NCBI RefSeq assembly: GCF_030067675.1
Contig: NZ_JASJEV010000002.1
Span: forward strand, 186,001-250,000
DNA length: 64,000 bases
Origin: Chelatococcus albus
Lineage (GTDB): Bacteria > Pseudomonadota > Alphaproteobacteria > Rhizobiales > Beijerinckiaceae
Direction of reading: 5' to 3'
The notes below the pieces were generated by a model. The model did not search any database. It had not been told where the DNA came from and saw only the letters and a list, made by a program, of their open reading frames with translations. The position numbers were made by a program, and so were the translations under genes. Positions 35,273-42,700 of the stretch are shown here, in pieces; the first letter of the stretch is position 1; the number at the start of each line of letters is the position of its first letter.

Positions 35273-35286
35273 TTGCGGCGCGTCAA
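35273..35286 (-). promoter_or_regulatory. NnrR-type box upstream of nirK
   Basis: TTGCG-GCGC-GTCAA (plus strand) has the same TTGCG-N4-NNCAA form as the boxes before norE and norC. Its centre is 76 nt from the nirK ATG, fitting an activator at -41.5 with a leader of about 35 nt. Confidence 0.5.
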
Positions 35287-35332
35287 AATATTCGACCGTA
35301 ACACGCCCAATCTTACCTCTGTGGCAGCAGAT

Positions 35333-35346
35333 TTGATCTTGATCAA
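35333..35346 (-). promoter_or_regulatory. Perfect FNR-type box upstream of nirK
   Basis: TTGAT-CTTG-ATCAA is the full FNR/FixK/Dnr consensus. Its centre is 60 nt, nearly six helix turns, upstream of the NnrR-type box, so both would be on the same face of the DNA. It indicates oxygen control of nirK in addition to NO control. Confidence 0.8.
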
Positions 35347-35621
35347 ATGGTGCGGCTGACCTTCCCGTATCCCGGTCCGGCTCATCCGACTTGCGGGCCG
35401 GCGCCGGCAGCGGGGCCTCACCCCATGCGACAGGCGGAGCGGGGCCGGTCACGCATCCCGGCGCTGCCGAAGGGGAATCTGCGGGGCGCGTGCAAGGGGC
35501 AAAGGGCAGCGCAGCAGTTTTGAATTGTTGCATTTATTCAGCAAAAACAATGACTTGTCTGTCGTTCGGGTGAGTGCTAACGGTCGTCCGCGGATCAGGG
35601 CAACCGGTTCGAGAGGGCGTG

Positions 35622-35903
35622 ATGGACATGATCTGCGAACGCGACGTGATCGCGGCCGTCGGCGAGGCGGACGAGCTGATCATCCGGGAGGCGGTGCGCA
35701 CCAAGGCCAGCCGTCGGGAACTGCGGTTGGCGCTCGCCTTCACAAGGGGGGCGGCGCACGCGGGCGCCGAGGCCTACGGCCGGCTTCCGGGTCGCATGAA
35801 GCGCCTCGTCGATCTCCTGACCGTCGCGTCGGCGGGGTTCGCGCCCCCCGGCAACGCCGCGGGCCGAACCAATCCGCCGGAGGCCGGACACCATGCCGCT
35901 TGA
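35622..35903 (+). CDS. Hypothetical protein divergent from nirK
   Basis: Protein of 93 residues from ATG 35622 (GAGAGGG upstream). It is soluble, helical and Arg/Ala-rich (ERDVIAAVGEADELIIREAVRTKASRRELRLALAFTRGAA). I do not recognise a family. Its last 11 nt overlap the next gene, so the two form a coupled pair. The upstream region 35500-35560 is conspicuously AT-rich (a TTGCATTTATTCAGCAA stretch) and probably carries the promoter; the nirK FNR box is about 280 nt away. Confidence 0.6.
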   Translation: MDMICERDVIAAVGEADELIIREAVRTKASRRELRLALAFTRGAAHAGAEAYGRLPGRMKRLVDLLTVASAGFAPPGNAAGRTNPPEAGHHAA

Positions 35904-36210
35904 ACCGACCGGGGACGAGCGTACCGACGCAGCGCGCGCCGAACTGCGGCAGGCGATCATGGCGGCCTTCTGCAGCGCGCTGCACGGAAGCCAATTGCCT
36001 CCCATGACGGTGATGAGCCTCGCCGCCGAGGCGGTCGGGTCGATCTACAGGGAGGTGGCAGACGCGCATCGGTCCGACCACGCCTGTCCCTGCGGCTGGC
36101 GGCCGAGCCCCGAAGCGGATGTGGAGCTGCTGCAGGCGGCGCTGGCGATGACGGCGCAGTCGCCGCCCGCCTTCGACCTCCGCCTCGCCCATGCTGCAGG
36201 CCGTGCGTGA
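35893..36210 (+). CDS. Hypothetical protein with CPCGW motif
   Basis: Protein of 105 residues from ATG 35893, overlapping the stop of the previous gene. Helical, with a central HRSDHACPCGWRPSP motif that could be a metal or redox site (Cys-Pro-Cys with neighbouring His) and an earlier unpaired Cys (AAFCSALHG). No membrane segment or signal. Together with the preceding gene it forms a two-gene unit next to nirK. Function unknown. Confidence 0.65.
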   Translation: MPLEPTGDERTDAARAELRQAIMAAFCSALHGSQLPPMTVMSLAAEAVGSIYREVADAHRSDHACPCGWRPSPEADVELLQAALAMTAQSPPAFDLRLAHAAGRA

Positions 36211-36460
36211 GCGCCCGGGCCGCCGGAGCGTCCGCACGGCGGCTGTCCGCACGCGGGAGCTGGACGCGAATGCAGCAGGCGAAATGACCGGCGGCGTGCC
36301 GAGCGGGACAGGCATAACCTCCCGCGCCGGGACCCGGCGCCATCCGATGGTCGGCCTCGACCGCGCCACCGCCTTCGCCGTCCTCATGGGGCGCGACGGT
36401 AGCGCCGCCGACGAGGCGTTTGTCGACCTGGGCCGGCCGCTCACGGCCCGCGGGACCTGA
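36191..36460 (+). CDS. Doubtful small ORF
   Basis: An 89-codon frame overlapping the previous gene by 20 nt. The first 50 residues are Arg/Thr-rich without a pattern. Only the end (MVGLDRATAFAVLMGRDGSAADEAFVDLGR) looks protein-like, and it could start at an internal ATG near 36347. It is kept because it fills the space before the convergent TetR gene with a GC3-rich frame. It may not be real. Confidence 0.3.
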   Translation: MLQAVRERPGRRSVRTAAVRTRELDANAAGEMTGGVPSGTGITSRAGTRRHPMVGLDRATAFAVLMGRDGSAADEAFVDLGRPLTARGT

Positions 36461-36490
36461 GTCCGCAGCGGGCGGCTCGCGCCGCCCGCC

Positions 36491-37207
36491 CTAGGCGGAG
36501 CAGAAGGCGCGGAAGCCGGCGCCCACGAAGCGCACGAAATCGTCGCAGAGCGCTGGGTCGGCCGAGGCGAGTTCTCCGCCCGAAAGGCGCTCCACCCGCT
36601 TGTCCGCCACATACATGAGCAGGGAGCCGAGGGCATATTCGTAGCCCCACAGGATGCGGGCGCGCGGGCAGCCGGGCAGCGCCTCGGCCATGGCGTCGAC
36701 GAAGGCGAGTGCCAGCGGATCGTAGAAGCGCTCGATGATGCCGGTCGCCTCCGGGCCGGGATCCCAGGCGGTGCGGGCCACGAGCAGCGAGAACGCTTCG
36801 CCGCTGTCGCTCGCCCGCAGCCGGATGACGGGCTCGGCCCAGGCGCGCACGAGCTCTTCGACGGCGTTGTGATTGGTGGGCGAGCAGTCGACGGCCCGGA
36901 TGCGCTCGATCCGCTCGGCGATATAGGCCCGACGGTGCTCGAAGACCGTGTCGAAGAGCTCCTGCTTGCGGCCGAAATAATAGCCGACGAGAGCGACCGG
37001 AACGCCGGCCCGCGCGGCGATGTCCCGCACGGACACGGCCGCATAGCCGCGCTCGGCGAAGAGCGCCTCCGCACTCAGGAGGATGTCCTTGCGCCGGTCC
37101 GGCCGCTGCGGCTCGGCGGAGGCGACGACGGATCGGCGCGTCCTGCCGGTGGTGGTCCGGCGCCGCGGTCGGGGTGTCCCTGCGTTGCTCTTCCTCGTGC
37201 TCGTCAT
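36491..37207 (-). CDS. TetR/AcrR-family transcriptional regulator
   Basis: Protein of 238 residues with a basic 35-residue N-terminal tail and then the TetR HTH at about 38-85 (KDILLSAEALFAERGYAAVSVRDIAARAGVPVALVGYYFGRKQELFD). The ligand domain follows with no extra motif. It is divergent from the cyclase-BKACE-SMP30-SBP unit; the perfect palindrome at 37259 between them is its likely operator. It probably represses that unit until a pathway acid or CoA ester binds. Confidence 0.93.
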   Translation of the reverse strand: MTSTRKSNAGTPRPRRRTTTGRTRRSVVASAEPQRPDRRKDILLSAEALFAERGYAAVSVRDIAARAGVPVALVGYYFGRKQELFDTVFEHRRAYIAERIERIRAVDCSPTNHNAVEELVRAWAEPVIRLRASDSGEAFSLLVARTAWDPGPEATGIIERFYDPLALAFVDAMAEALPGCPRARILWGYEYALGSLLMYVADKRVERLSGGELASADPALCDDFVRFVGAGFRAFCSA

Positions 37208-37258
37208 GCCGCTTCATACCGTCTGGGCGACGCCCGCGCCACGCCGCACGATGGCCTA

Positions 37259-37274
37259 TTGTACGATCGTACAA
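37259..37274. promoter_or_regulatory. Perfect 16-bp palindrome, TetR operator candidate
   Basis: TTGTACGATCGTACAA lies 52 nt from the TetR start and 71 nt from the cyclase start. Short perfect palindromes with GTAC-type arms are typical of TetR operators. TTGTAC could double as a -35 element. Confidence 0.65.
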
Positions 37275-37344
37275 AAAAGCATACGAATGTCCAAGACCTG
37301 CTGCGCCCGCTGTCCCGGCGGGCATCTGTCGGCTGGGGGCTGCC

Positions 37345-38118
37345 GTGCCGCGCTTCATCGACATGTCCATCCCGCTCGAGAACGACGTGCCCGCCGATCC
37401 GCCCTTCCAGAAGGTGCGGATCGACTACCGGACCCATGCCGAGACGGCGGGCGACCTCGTCGCCAGCTTCCCGGGGCTGAAGCCCGAGCAACTGCCGGAC
37501 GGCCAGGGCTGGGCGGTGGAGACGGTGGCGATCTCGACGCACAACGGCACCCATGTCGACGCGCCCTGGCACTACCACCCCACCATGGACGGGGGCGCGC
37601 GCGCCATCACCATCGACGAGGTGCCGCTCGACTGGTGCTTCCGCCCGGGCGTGAAGCTCGACTTCCGTCACCTGCCGGACGGGCACGTGGTCACGCCCGC
37701 CGAGATCGACGCCGAGCTCGCGCGCATCGGCCATCGCCTGAGCCCGCGCGAGATCGTCGTCATCAACACCAGCGCCGGCGGCCGCTACGGGCAGCCCGAC
37801 TATGTGGACAGCGGCTGCGGCATGGGCCGGGAGGCGACGCTCCATCTCGTGCGCCAGGGCATCCGCGTCGTCGGCACGGACGGCTGGAGCTGGGATGCGC
37901 CGTTCCGCCACACCGCCCGCCGTTTCGCCGAGACGGGCGATGCCTCGCTCATCTGGGAGGGGCACAAGGCCGGGCGCGAGGCGGGCTACTGCCAGATCGA
38001 GAAGCTCCACAACCTGGAAGCGCTGCCGGCGACCGGCTTCACCATCGCCTGCTTTCCCGTGAAGGTGCGGGGCGGCTCGGCAGGCTGGACGAGGGCCGTG
38101 GCCATTCTGCCGGACTAG
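37345..38118 (+). CDS. Cyclase-family metal-dependent hydrolase
   Basis: Protein of 257 residues from GTG 37345, preceded by CTGGGGG; longer frames lack family similarity. It belongs to the cyclase/kynurenine formamidase family (PF04199) by the metal motif HNGTHVDAPWHY near residue 62 (HxGTHxD) and later GTDGWSWD and EKLHNLEALP. Enzymes of this family hydrolyse amides, lactones or isatin-like rings. It is the first gene of a unit with BKACE, SMP-30 and a binding protein. The substrate is unknown. Confidence 0.9.
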   Translation: MPRFIDMSIPLENDVPADPPFQKVRIDYRTHAETAGDLVASFPGLKPEQLPDGQGWAVETVAISTHNGTHVDAPWHYHPTMDGGARAITIDEVPLDWCFRPGVKLDFRHLPDGHVVTPAEIDAELARIGHRLSPREIVVINTSAGGRYGQPDYVDSGCGMGREATLHLVRQGIRVVGTDGWSWDAPFRHTARRFAETGDASLIWEGHKAGREAGYCQIEKLHNLEALPATGFTIACFPVKVRGGSAGWTRAVAILPD

Positions 38119-38154
38119 GGACGCTGCCAGGAAACACATCGGGAGGACAGCGGC

Positions 38155-39081
38155 TTGAGCAAGGTCATCATCACCTGCGCCGTCACCGGCGGCATCCACA
38201 CGCCGACCATGTCGGACGCCCTGCCGATCACGCCCGACGAGATTGCCGAGCAGGCGATCGCCGCCGCCGAGGCCGGCGCGGCGATCCTGCATCTTCATGC
38301 GCGCGATCCGCAGGACGGGCGCCCGACACCGGACCCGGCGGTGTTCATGCGGTTCCTGCCGCGCATCAAGCAGGGCTGCGACGCGGTGATCAACATCACC
38401 ACCGGCGGCGGGCTGAAGATGACCATCGACGAGCGCCTGGCGGCCCCGCTCGCGGCGGCGCCCGAGATGTGCTCGCTCAACATGGGCTCGATGAACTTCG
38501 CGCTGCATCCGCTCGCCGAGCGCTACAGCGAATGGAAGCACGCCTGGGAGCAACCCTATCTCGCCAGCACGAAGGACTACATCTTCCGCAACACCTTCGC
38601 CGACATCGAGCGCATCTACCGGCTGCTCGGCGAGGGGCACGGCACCAAGTTCGAGCACGAGTGCTACGACGTGGGCCACCTCTACAACCTGGCGCATTGC
38701 CTCGACCAGGGCTGGTTCAAGCCACCGGTCTTCCTGCAGCTCATCTTCGGCATCCTGGGCGGCATCGGTGCCGACCCCGACAATCTCATGTTCATGAAGC
38801 GCACGGCCGACAAGCTCTTCGGCGCGGACTACCGCTGGTCGGTGCTGGCAGCCGGGCGCCACCAGATGGCCTTCGCCACGCAGGCCGCGATGATGGGCGG
38901 CAACGTCAGGGTGGGCCTCGAGGACAGCCTCTACATCGGGCGCGGCAAGCTCGCCGCCAGCAACGCCGAGCAGGTCGCCAAGATCCGGCGCATCGTCGAG
39001 GAACTCGGCCACGAGGTCGCGACCCCCGCCGAGGCCCGGGCCATGCTCGGGCTCAAGGGCGGGGACCGCGTGCGGTTCTGA
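38155..39081 (+). CDS. Beta-keto acid cleavage enzyme (BKACE, DUF849)
   Basis: Protein of 308 residues with TTG start at 38155, supported by GGGAGGAC 7 nt upstream and by the family N-terminus (SKVIITCAVTGG). A TIM barrel with the Zn motif HLHARDP near residue 46 and NITTGGG near 80, and the C-terminal GLEDSLYIGRGKLA. BKACE enzymes condense a beta-keto acid with acetyl-CoA to give acetoacetate and a new acyl-CoA. The side-chain specificity cannot be read here. The acetoacetate formed could go to the decarboxylase encoded at 21282. Confidence 0.94.
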   Translation: MSKVIITCAVTGGIHTPTMSDALPITPDEIAEQAIAAAEAGAAILHLHARDPQDGRPTPDPAVFMRFLPRIKQGCDAVINITTGGGLKMTIDERLAAPLAAAPEMCSLNMGSMNFALHPLAERYSEWKHAWEQPYLASTKDYIFRNTFADIERIYRLLGEGHGTKFEHECYDVGHLYNLAHCLDQGWFKPPVFLQLIFGILGGIGADPDNLMFMKRTADKLFGADYRWSVLAAGRHQMAFATQAAMMGGNVRVGLEDSLYIGRGKLAASNAEQVAKIRRIVEELGHEVATPAEARAMLGLKGGDRVRF

Positions 39082-39095
39082 CGGCCGGGGCCGCC

Positions 39096-40115
39096 GTGGC
39101 ACGCCGGCCGAACCCCCTCGACGGCTTCGTCGTCGACCCTGCCGCGATCTCCCGTGTCGGCGAGGGACTGCAGCGGCCGGAGTGCATCCTCGCCGAGCGC
39201 GACGGCTCGCTCTGGGCCGCCGACGCGCGCGGTGGGGTGGTGCACATCCGCCCCGACGGCAGTCAGCGCCTCGTGGCGCAGCGCCCGAGCGCGGTTTTCG
39301 CCGAGGCCGGCGACGACGCCACCCGCTTCGTCGCCGGCCCGCTGCCCAACGGGCTCGCCTTCGCCGGCAACGGCGACATCCTCGTCGCCAATTTCGGCAC
39401 CGACCGGCTGGAGGTGATGGCGCGGGACGGCACGACACGGGTCCTCGCCGACAGGATCGACGGCGAGCCCATCGGCAAGGTCAATTTCGTCCTGCGCGAC
39501 AGCCGCGACCGCATCTGGCTCACGATCTCGACGCGGACGACGAACTGGATGCGGGCGATCAGCCCGGCGGTGCGGGACGGCTACGTCGCCCTGTGCGATC
39601 GCGGGCGGCTGCGCATCGTCGCCGACGGCTTCCACTTCGCCAACGAGATCCGCCTCGATGCCGCGGAAGAATGGCTCTACGTCGCCGAGACCTGCGGTCG
39701 GCGGGTGAGCCGCCTGCGGGTGCGGGGCGACGCCAGCCTCGACGAGCGCGAGGTCTTCGGCCCGAGCGACCACGGCGCCTTCATCGACGGCATCGCCTTC
39801 GACGCCCACGGCAATCTGTGGGGCACGCACGTCATGACGGACCGCATCTTCGCCATCATGCCCGAGGGCGAGCGGCGCATCCTCCTCGACGACGACGGGG
39901 AGAGCGCCGCGGGCCGGGCGCTGATGGACGCCTTCGCGCGCGACCAGGTGACACCGGAACTCATGCTCGCCTGCGGCGGCAACATCGCGCCCTGGTTCGC
40001 CAGCATCACCTTCGGCGGGCCGGACCTGCGCACGGTCCATATCGGCAGCCTGAGGGCGAACAGCATTCCGCGCTTCCGCTCCCCGGTCGCCGGCCTGCCG
40101 ATGGCGCACTGGTAA
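39096..40115 (+). CDS. SMP-30/gluconolactonase-like beta-propeller hydrolase
   Basis: Protein of 339 residues from GTG 39096, 14 nt after the BKACE stop. The six-bladed propeller pattern is clear: LQRPECILAERDGSLWAAD (metal Glu in the first blade), GPLPNGLAFAGNGDILVANFG, FANEIRLDAAEEWLYVAET, FIDGIAFDAHGNLWGTHV. It probably opens a lactone or ester ring in the pathway of this unit. Cytosolic, since no signal peptide is seen. Confidence 0.9.
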   Translation: MARRPNPLDGFVVDPAAISRVGEGLQRPECILAERDGSLWAADARGGVVHIRPDGSQRLVAQRPSAVFAEAGDDATRFVAGPLPNGLAFAGNGDILVANFGTDRLEVMARDGTTRVLADRIDGEPIGKVNFVLRDSRDRIWLTISTRTTNWMRAISPAVRDGYVALCDRGRLRIVADGFHFANEIRLDAAEEWLYVAETCGRRVSRLRVRGDASLDEREVFGPSDHGAFIDGIAFDAHGNLWGTHVMTDRIFAIMPEGERRILLDDDGESAAGRALMDAFARDQVTPELMLACGGNIAPWFASITFGGPDLRTVHIGSLRANSIPRFRSPVAGLPMAHW

Positions 40116-40185
40116 TGCCCGGCCGGCGGTGCCGGCCGGCTGACGAACGACAGACAACAAGAAGCACGAGACAGGGAGGACAAGG

Positions 40186-41397
40186 ATGAAGAAGGGCTCT
40201 CTCGGGGCGTTGGCCGCCCTCGCTGCCGGGCTTGCGATCACGCCGGCGACGGCCGAGCTGTCGGACGGCATGGTGAAGATCGGCGTGCTGACGGACATGT
40301 CCGGCGTCTATTCCGACATCACGGGCAAGGGCTCGATCCTGGCGACGCGGCTTGCGGTCGAGGACTGCCTGAAGGCCGAATGCGCCGGCATGAAGATCGA
40401 GGTCGTCTCGGCCGACCATCAGAACAAGGCCGACGTCGCCTCCGTGATCGCGCGCGGATGGATCGACCAGCAGGGCGTCGATGTCCTCGCCGACATGTCG
40501 AACGCCTCGATCCAGCTCGCCATCCCGCCGCTCGTGAAGGAGAAGAACCGCGTCGCCCTCTTTCCCGGCGGCACGGCGCGGCTGACGGGGGACGCCTGCC
40601 AGCCGGACCATATCGTGCAGTGGATGTGGGACACCTATGTGCAGGTGGCGGGCGTGGCGAACCGCCTGACGAAATCCGGCACGAAATGGTATCTGGTGAC
40701 GGCCGACTACGCCCTCGGCCACCAGCTCGAGGCGGATACGAAGGCGGTCGTCACGGCGAGGCAGGGCGCCTTCCTCGGCTCGACGCGCCATTCCTTCCCG
40801 GCGGTCGACCTCTCCTCGCCGCTTATCGCGGCGCAGGGTTCGGGGGCGGATGTCATCGCGCTGGCCAATGCGGGCGGCGATACGATCAACGGCATCAAGA
40901 CGGCGCGCGAGTTCGGCATCACCGGCGGCAAGCAGAAGCTCGTCGCCTTCTTCCTCACCGTGATGGACGTCAGGAGCGTCGGCCTCGCCACCGCCCAGGG
41001 CACCACCGTGACGGAGGGTTTCTACTGGGATCTCGACGAGCGCACCCGTGCCTTCTCGGAGCGCTTCAAGGCGCAGAACGGCACCGTGCCCTCCGCCATC
41101 CACGCCGGCATCTATTCGGCCGTGCGCCACTATCTGAAGGCGGCGGCCGCCGCCGGGAGCGACGACGCCAAGGCGGTGATCGCCAAGATGCGCGAGCTGC
41201 CGATCCAGGACGACGTCGTCCGCAACGCCCGCCTGCGCGAGGACGGGCGCATGGTGCACGACTTCTATGTCTTCGAGGTCAAGAAGCCGGCGGCCTCCAA
41301 GGGCGAATGGGACTTCTACGATCTCGTCGCCACCATCCCCGGCGACGAGGCCTTCCGCCCCTTGGGCCAGAGCACCTGCCCGGCGATCCGGAAGTGA
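40186..41397 (+). CDS. LIV-type periplasmic binding protein of ABC transporter
   Basis: Protein of 403 residues from ATG 40186 (GGGAGGACAAGG upstream). A Sec signal peptide (KKGSLGALAALAAGLAITPATA) precedes a Peripla_BP_6 domain that starts VKIGVLTDMSGVYSDITGKGS. Conserved Cys pairs (EDCLKAECAG; GDACQPD; STCPAI) are typical of the aromatic/amide-binding members. It is the last gene of the cyclase unit; no permease or ATPase follows. It may deliver its ligand to the LivHMGF at 15419-18774, which lacks a binding protein. Confidence 0.93.
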   Translation: MKKGSLGALAALAAGLAITPATAELSDGMVKIGVLTDMSGVYSDITGKGSILATRLAVEDCLKAECAGMKIEVVSADHQNKADVASVIARGWIDQQGVDVLADMSNASIQLAIPPLVKEKNRVALFPGGTARLTGDACQPDHIVQWMWDTYVQVAGVANRLTKSGTKWYLVTADYALGHQLEADTKAVVTARQGAFLGSTRHSFPAVDLSSPLIAAQGSGADVIALANAGGDTINGIKTAREFGITGGKQKLVAFFLTVMDVRSVGLATAQGTTVTEGFYWDLDERTRAFSERFKAQNGTVPSAIHAGIYSAVRHYLKAAAAAGSDDAKAVIAKMRELPIQDDVVRNARLREDGRMVHDFYVFEVKKPAASKGEWDFYDLVATIPGDEAFRPLGQSTCPAIRK

Positions 41398-41424
41398 TCG
41401 CCGCGCCTCGCGCGCCTGCTTGCG

Positions 41425-41444
41425 CCGCCCTGCCGGGGCGGTTT
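41425..41444 (+). terminator. Terminator after the binding-protein gene
   Basis: CCGCCC and GGGCGG form a 6-bp stem with a 5-nt loop, followed by TTT, 27 nt after the stop. The stem is short but GC-only. A TATACT at 41479 further on may be the -10 of the glycosyltransferase gene. Confidence 0.45.
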
Positions 41445-41589
41445 GCGTCGCGGACTGTGCGAGGAGGGGCATCGCCGCTATACTGATCCGCAACGCCGCT
41501 TCTCGATCGGCGTCGTTCTGCGCCATGCGGGCCGGGTCGGCCTGCATCTTTCATTGTCAATGCTTCGTCCGTGTGCGGAGGCCTTGCCG

Positions 41590-42681
41590 ATGAAGATCGC
41601 TCAGATCGCTCCCCTCGCCGAACGCGTTCCACCGAAGCTTTACGGCGGTACCGAACGGATCGTCTCCTACCTCACGGAGGAGCTCGTCCGGCAAGGGCAC
41701 GATGTCACCCTCTTCGCGAGTGGCGATTCCCTGACCACCGCCCGGCTCGTGCCCTGCTCGGACATGGCGCTGAGGCTCGATCCGGCGGTCGAGGACTATG
41801 TCCCGTATCACATCGTCATGCTCGACGCGGTGCGGCGGAGGGCCGACGATTTCGATGTCCTGCATTTCCACATCGACCTCTGGCACTATCCGCTCGTCCG
41901 CGATTTCGCGGACCGTACCGTCACCACGCTGCACGGCCGCCTCGACCTGCCGGACCTGAAGCCGCTCTACACGGTCTTCTCCGAGATCCCGCTCGTCTCG
42001 GTCTCCGACGCGCAGCGGGAACCGATGCCACCGGTCACCTGGGTGGGGACGGTGCACCACGGCCTGCCGCGCGATCTCCTGCCGTACGTGGCCCGACCGC
42101 AGGGCGACTATCTCGCCTTTCTCGGGCGCATCTCGCCGGAGAAGCGGCCCGATCGCGCCATCGAGATCGCCGTGCGGGCCGGCCTGCCCCTCCGGATCGC
42201 CGCCAAGGTCGACAGGGTGGACCGGGCCTACTGGCACGACGTGATCGCTCCCATGATCGAGGCCCATCCGAATGTCCGGTTCTTGGGCGAGATCGGCGAG
42301 GGCGAGAAGGCGACCTTCCTCGGCAACGCGCGGGCGCTCCTCTTCCCGATCGACTGGCCCGAGCCCTTCGGCCTCGCGATGATCGAGGCCATGGCCTGCG
42401 GCACGCCGGTGATCGCCTTCCGGCACGGATCGGTGCCGGAGGTCGTCATGGACGGCGTGTCCGGCTTCATCGTGGACAGCGTCGAGGAGGCTGTCCATGC
42501 CGTTCGGCGCATCGGCATGCTCGATCGGTCCCGCGTCCGGGCGAGCTTCGAGAGCCGCTTCACGGCCGAGCACATGGCGCTGCGCTACGTTTCCATCTAC
42601 CGCGCGCTTCCCGGCCTGCGTGCCGCCGCCGAAGGCCGGCGCCGCGACGGCGGGGATGTCGGCCTCCAGGTGGTCGCCTGA
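41590..42681 (+). CDS. Glycosyltransferase family 4 protein
   Basis: Protein of 363 residues from ATG 41590 (GGAGG upstream). A GT-B fold: N-terminal MKIAQIAPLAERVPPKLYGGTERIV, donor-side FLGRISPEKRPDRAIEIA and EPFGLAMIEAMACGTPVIAFRHGSVPEVV with the E-x7-E pattern. It probably transfers a hexose from a nucleotide sugar. It is 19 nt upstream of the glucosidase gene; the pair recurs in Rhizobiales and is thought to work on an intracellular or surface glucan. Confidence 0.92.
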   Translation: MKIAQIAPLAERVPPKLYGGTERIVSYLTEELVRQGHDVTLFASGDSLTTARLVPCSDMALRLDPAVEDYVPYHIVMLDAVRRRADDFDVLHFHIDLWHYPLVRDFADRTVTTLHGRLDLPDLKPLYTVFSEIPLVSVSDAQREPMPPVTWVGTVHHGLPRDLLPYVARPQGDYLAFLGRISPEKRPDRAIEIAVRAGLPLRIAAKVDRVDRAYWHDVIAPMIEAHPNVRFLGEIGEGEKATFLGNARALLFPIDWPEPFGLAMIEAMACGTPVIAFRHGSVPEVVMDGVSGFIVDSVEEAVHAVRRIGMLDRSRVRASFESRFTAEHMALRYVSIYRALPGLRAAAEGRRRDGGDVGLQVVA

Positions 42682-42700
42682 TCAGCGGAGAGAGGTGCCG

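Noticed and set aside
37083-39095. Long upstream extension of the SMP-30 frame
   Set aside because: The frame runs open through the cyclase and BKACE genes by composition. Similarity begins only at GTG 39096.
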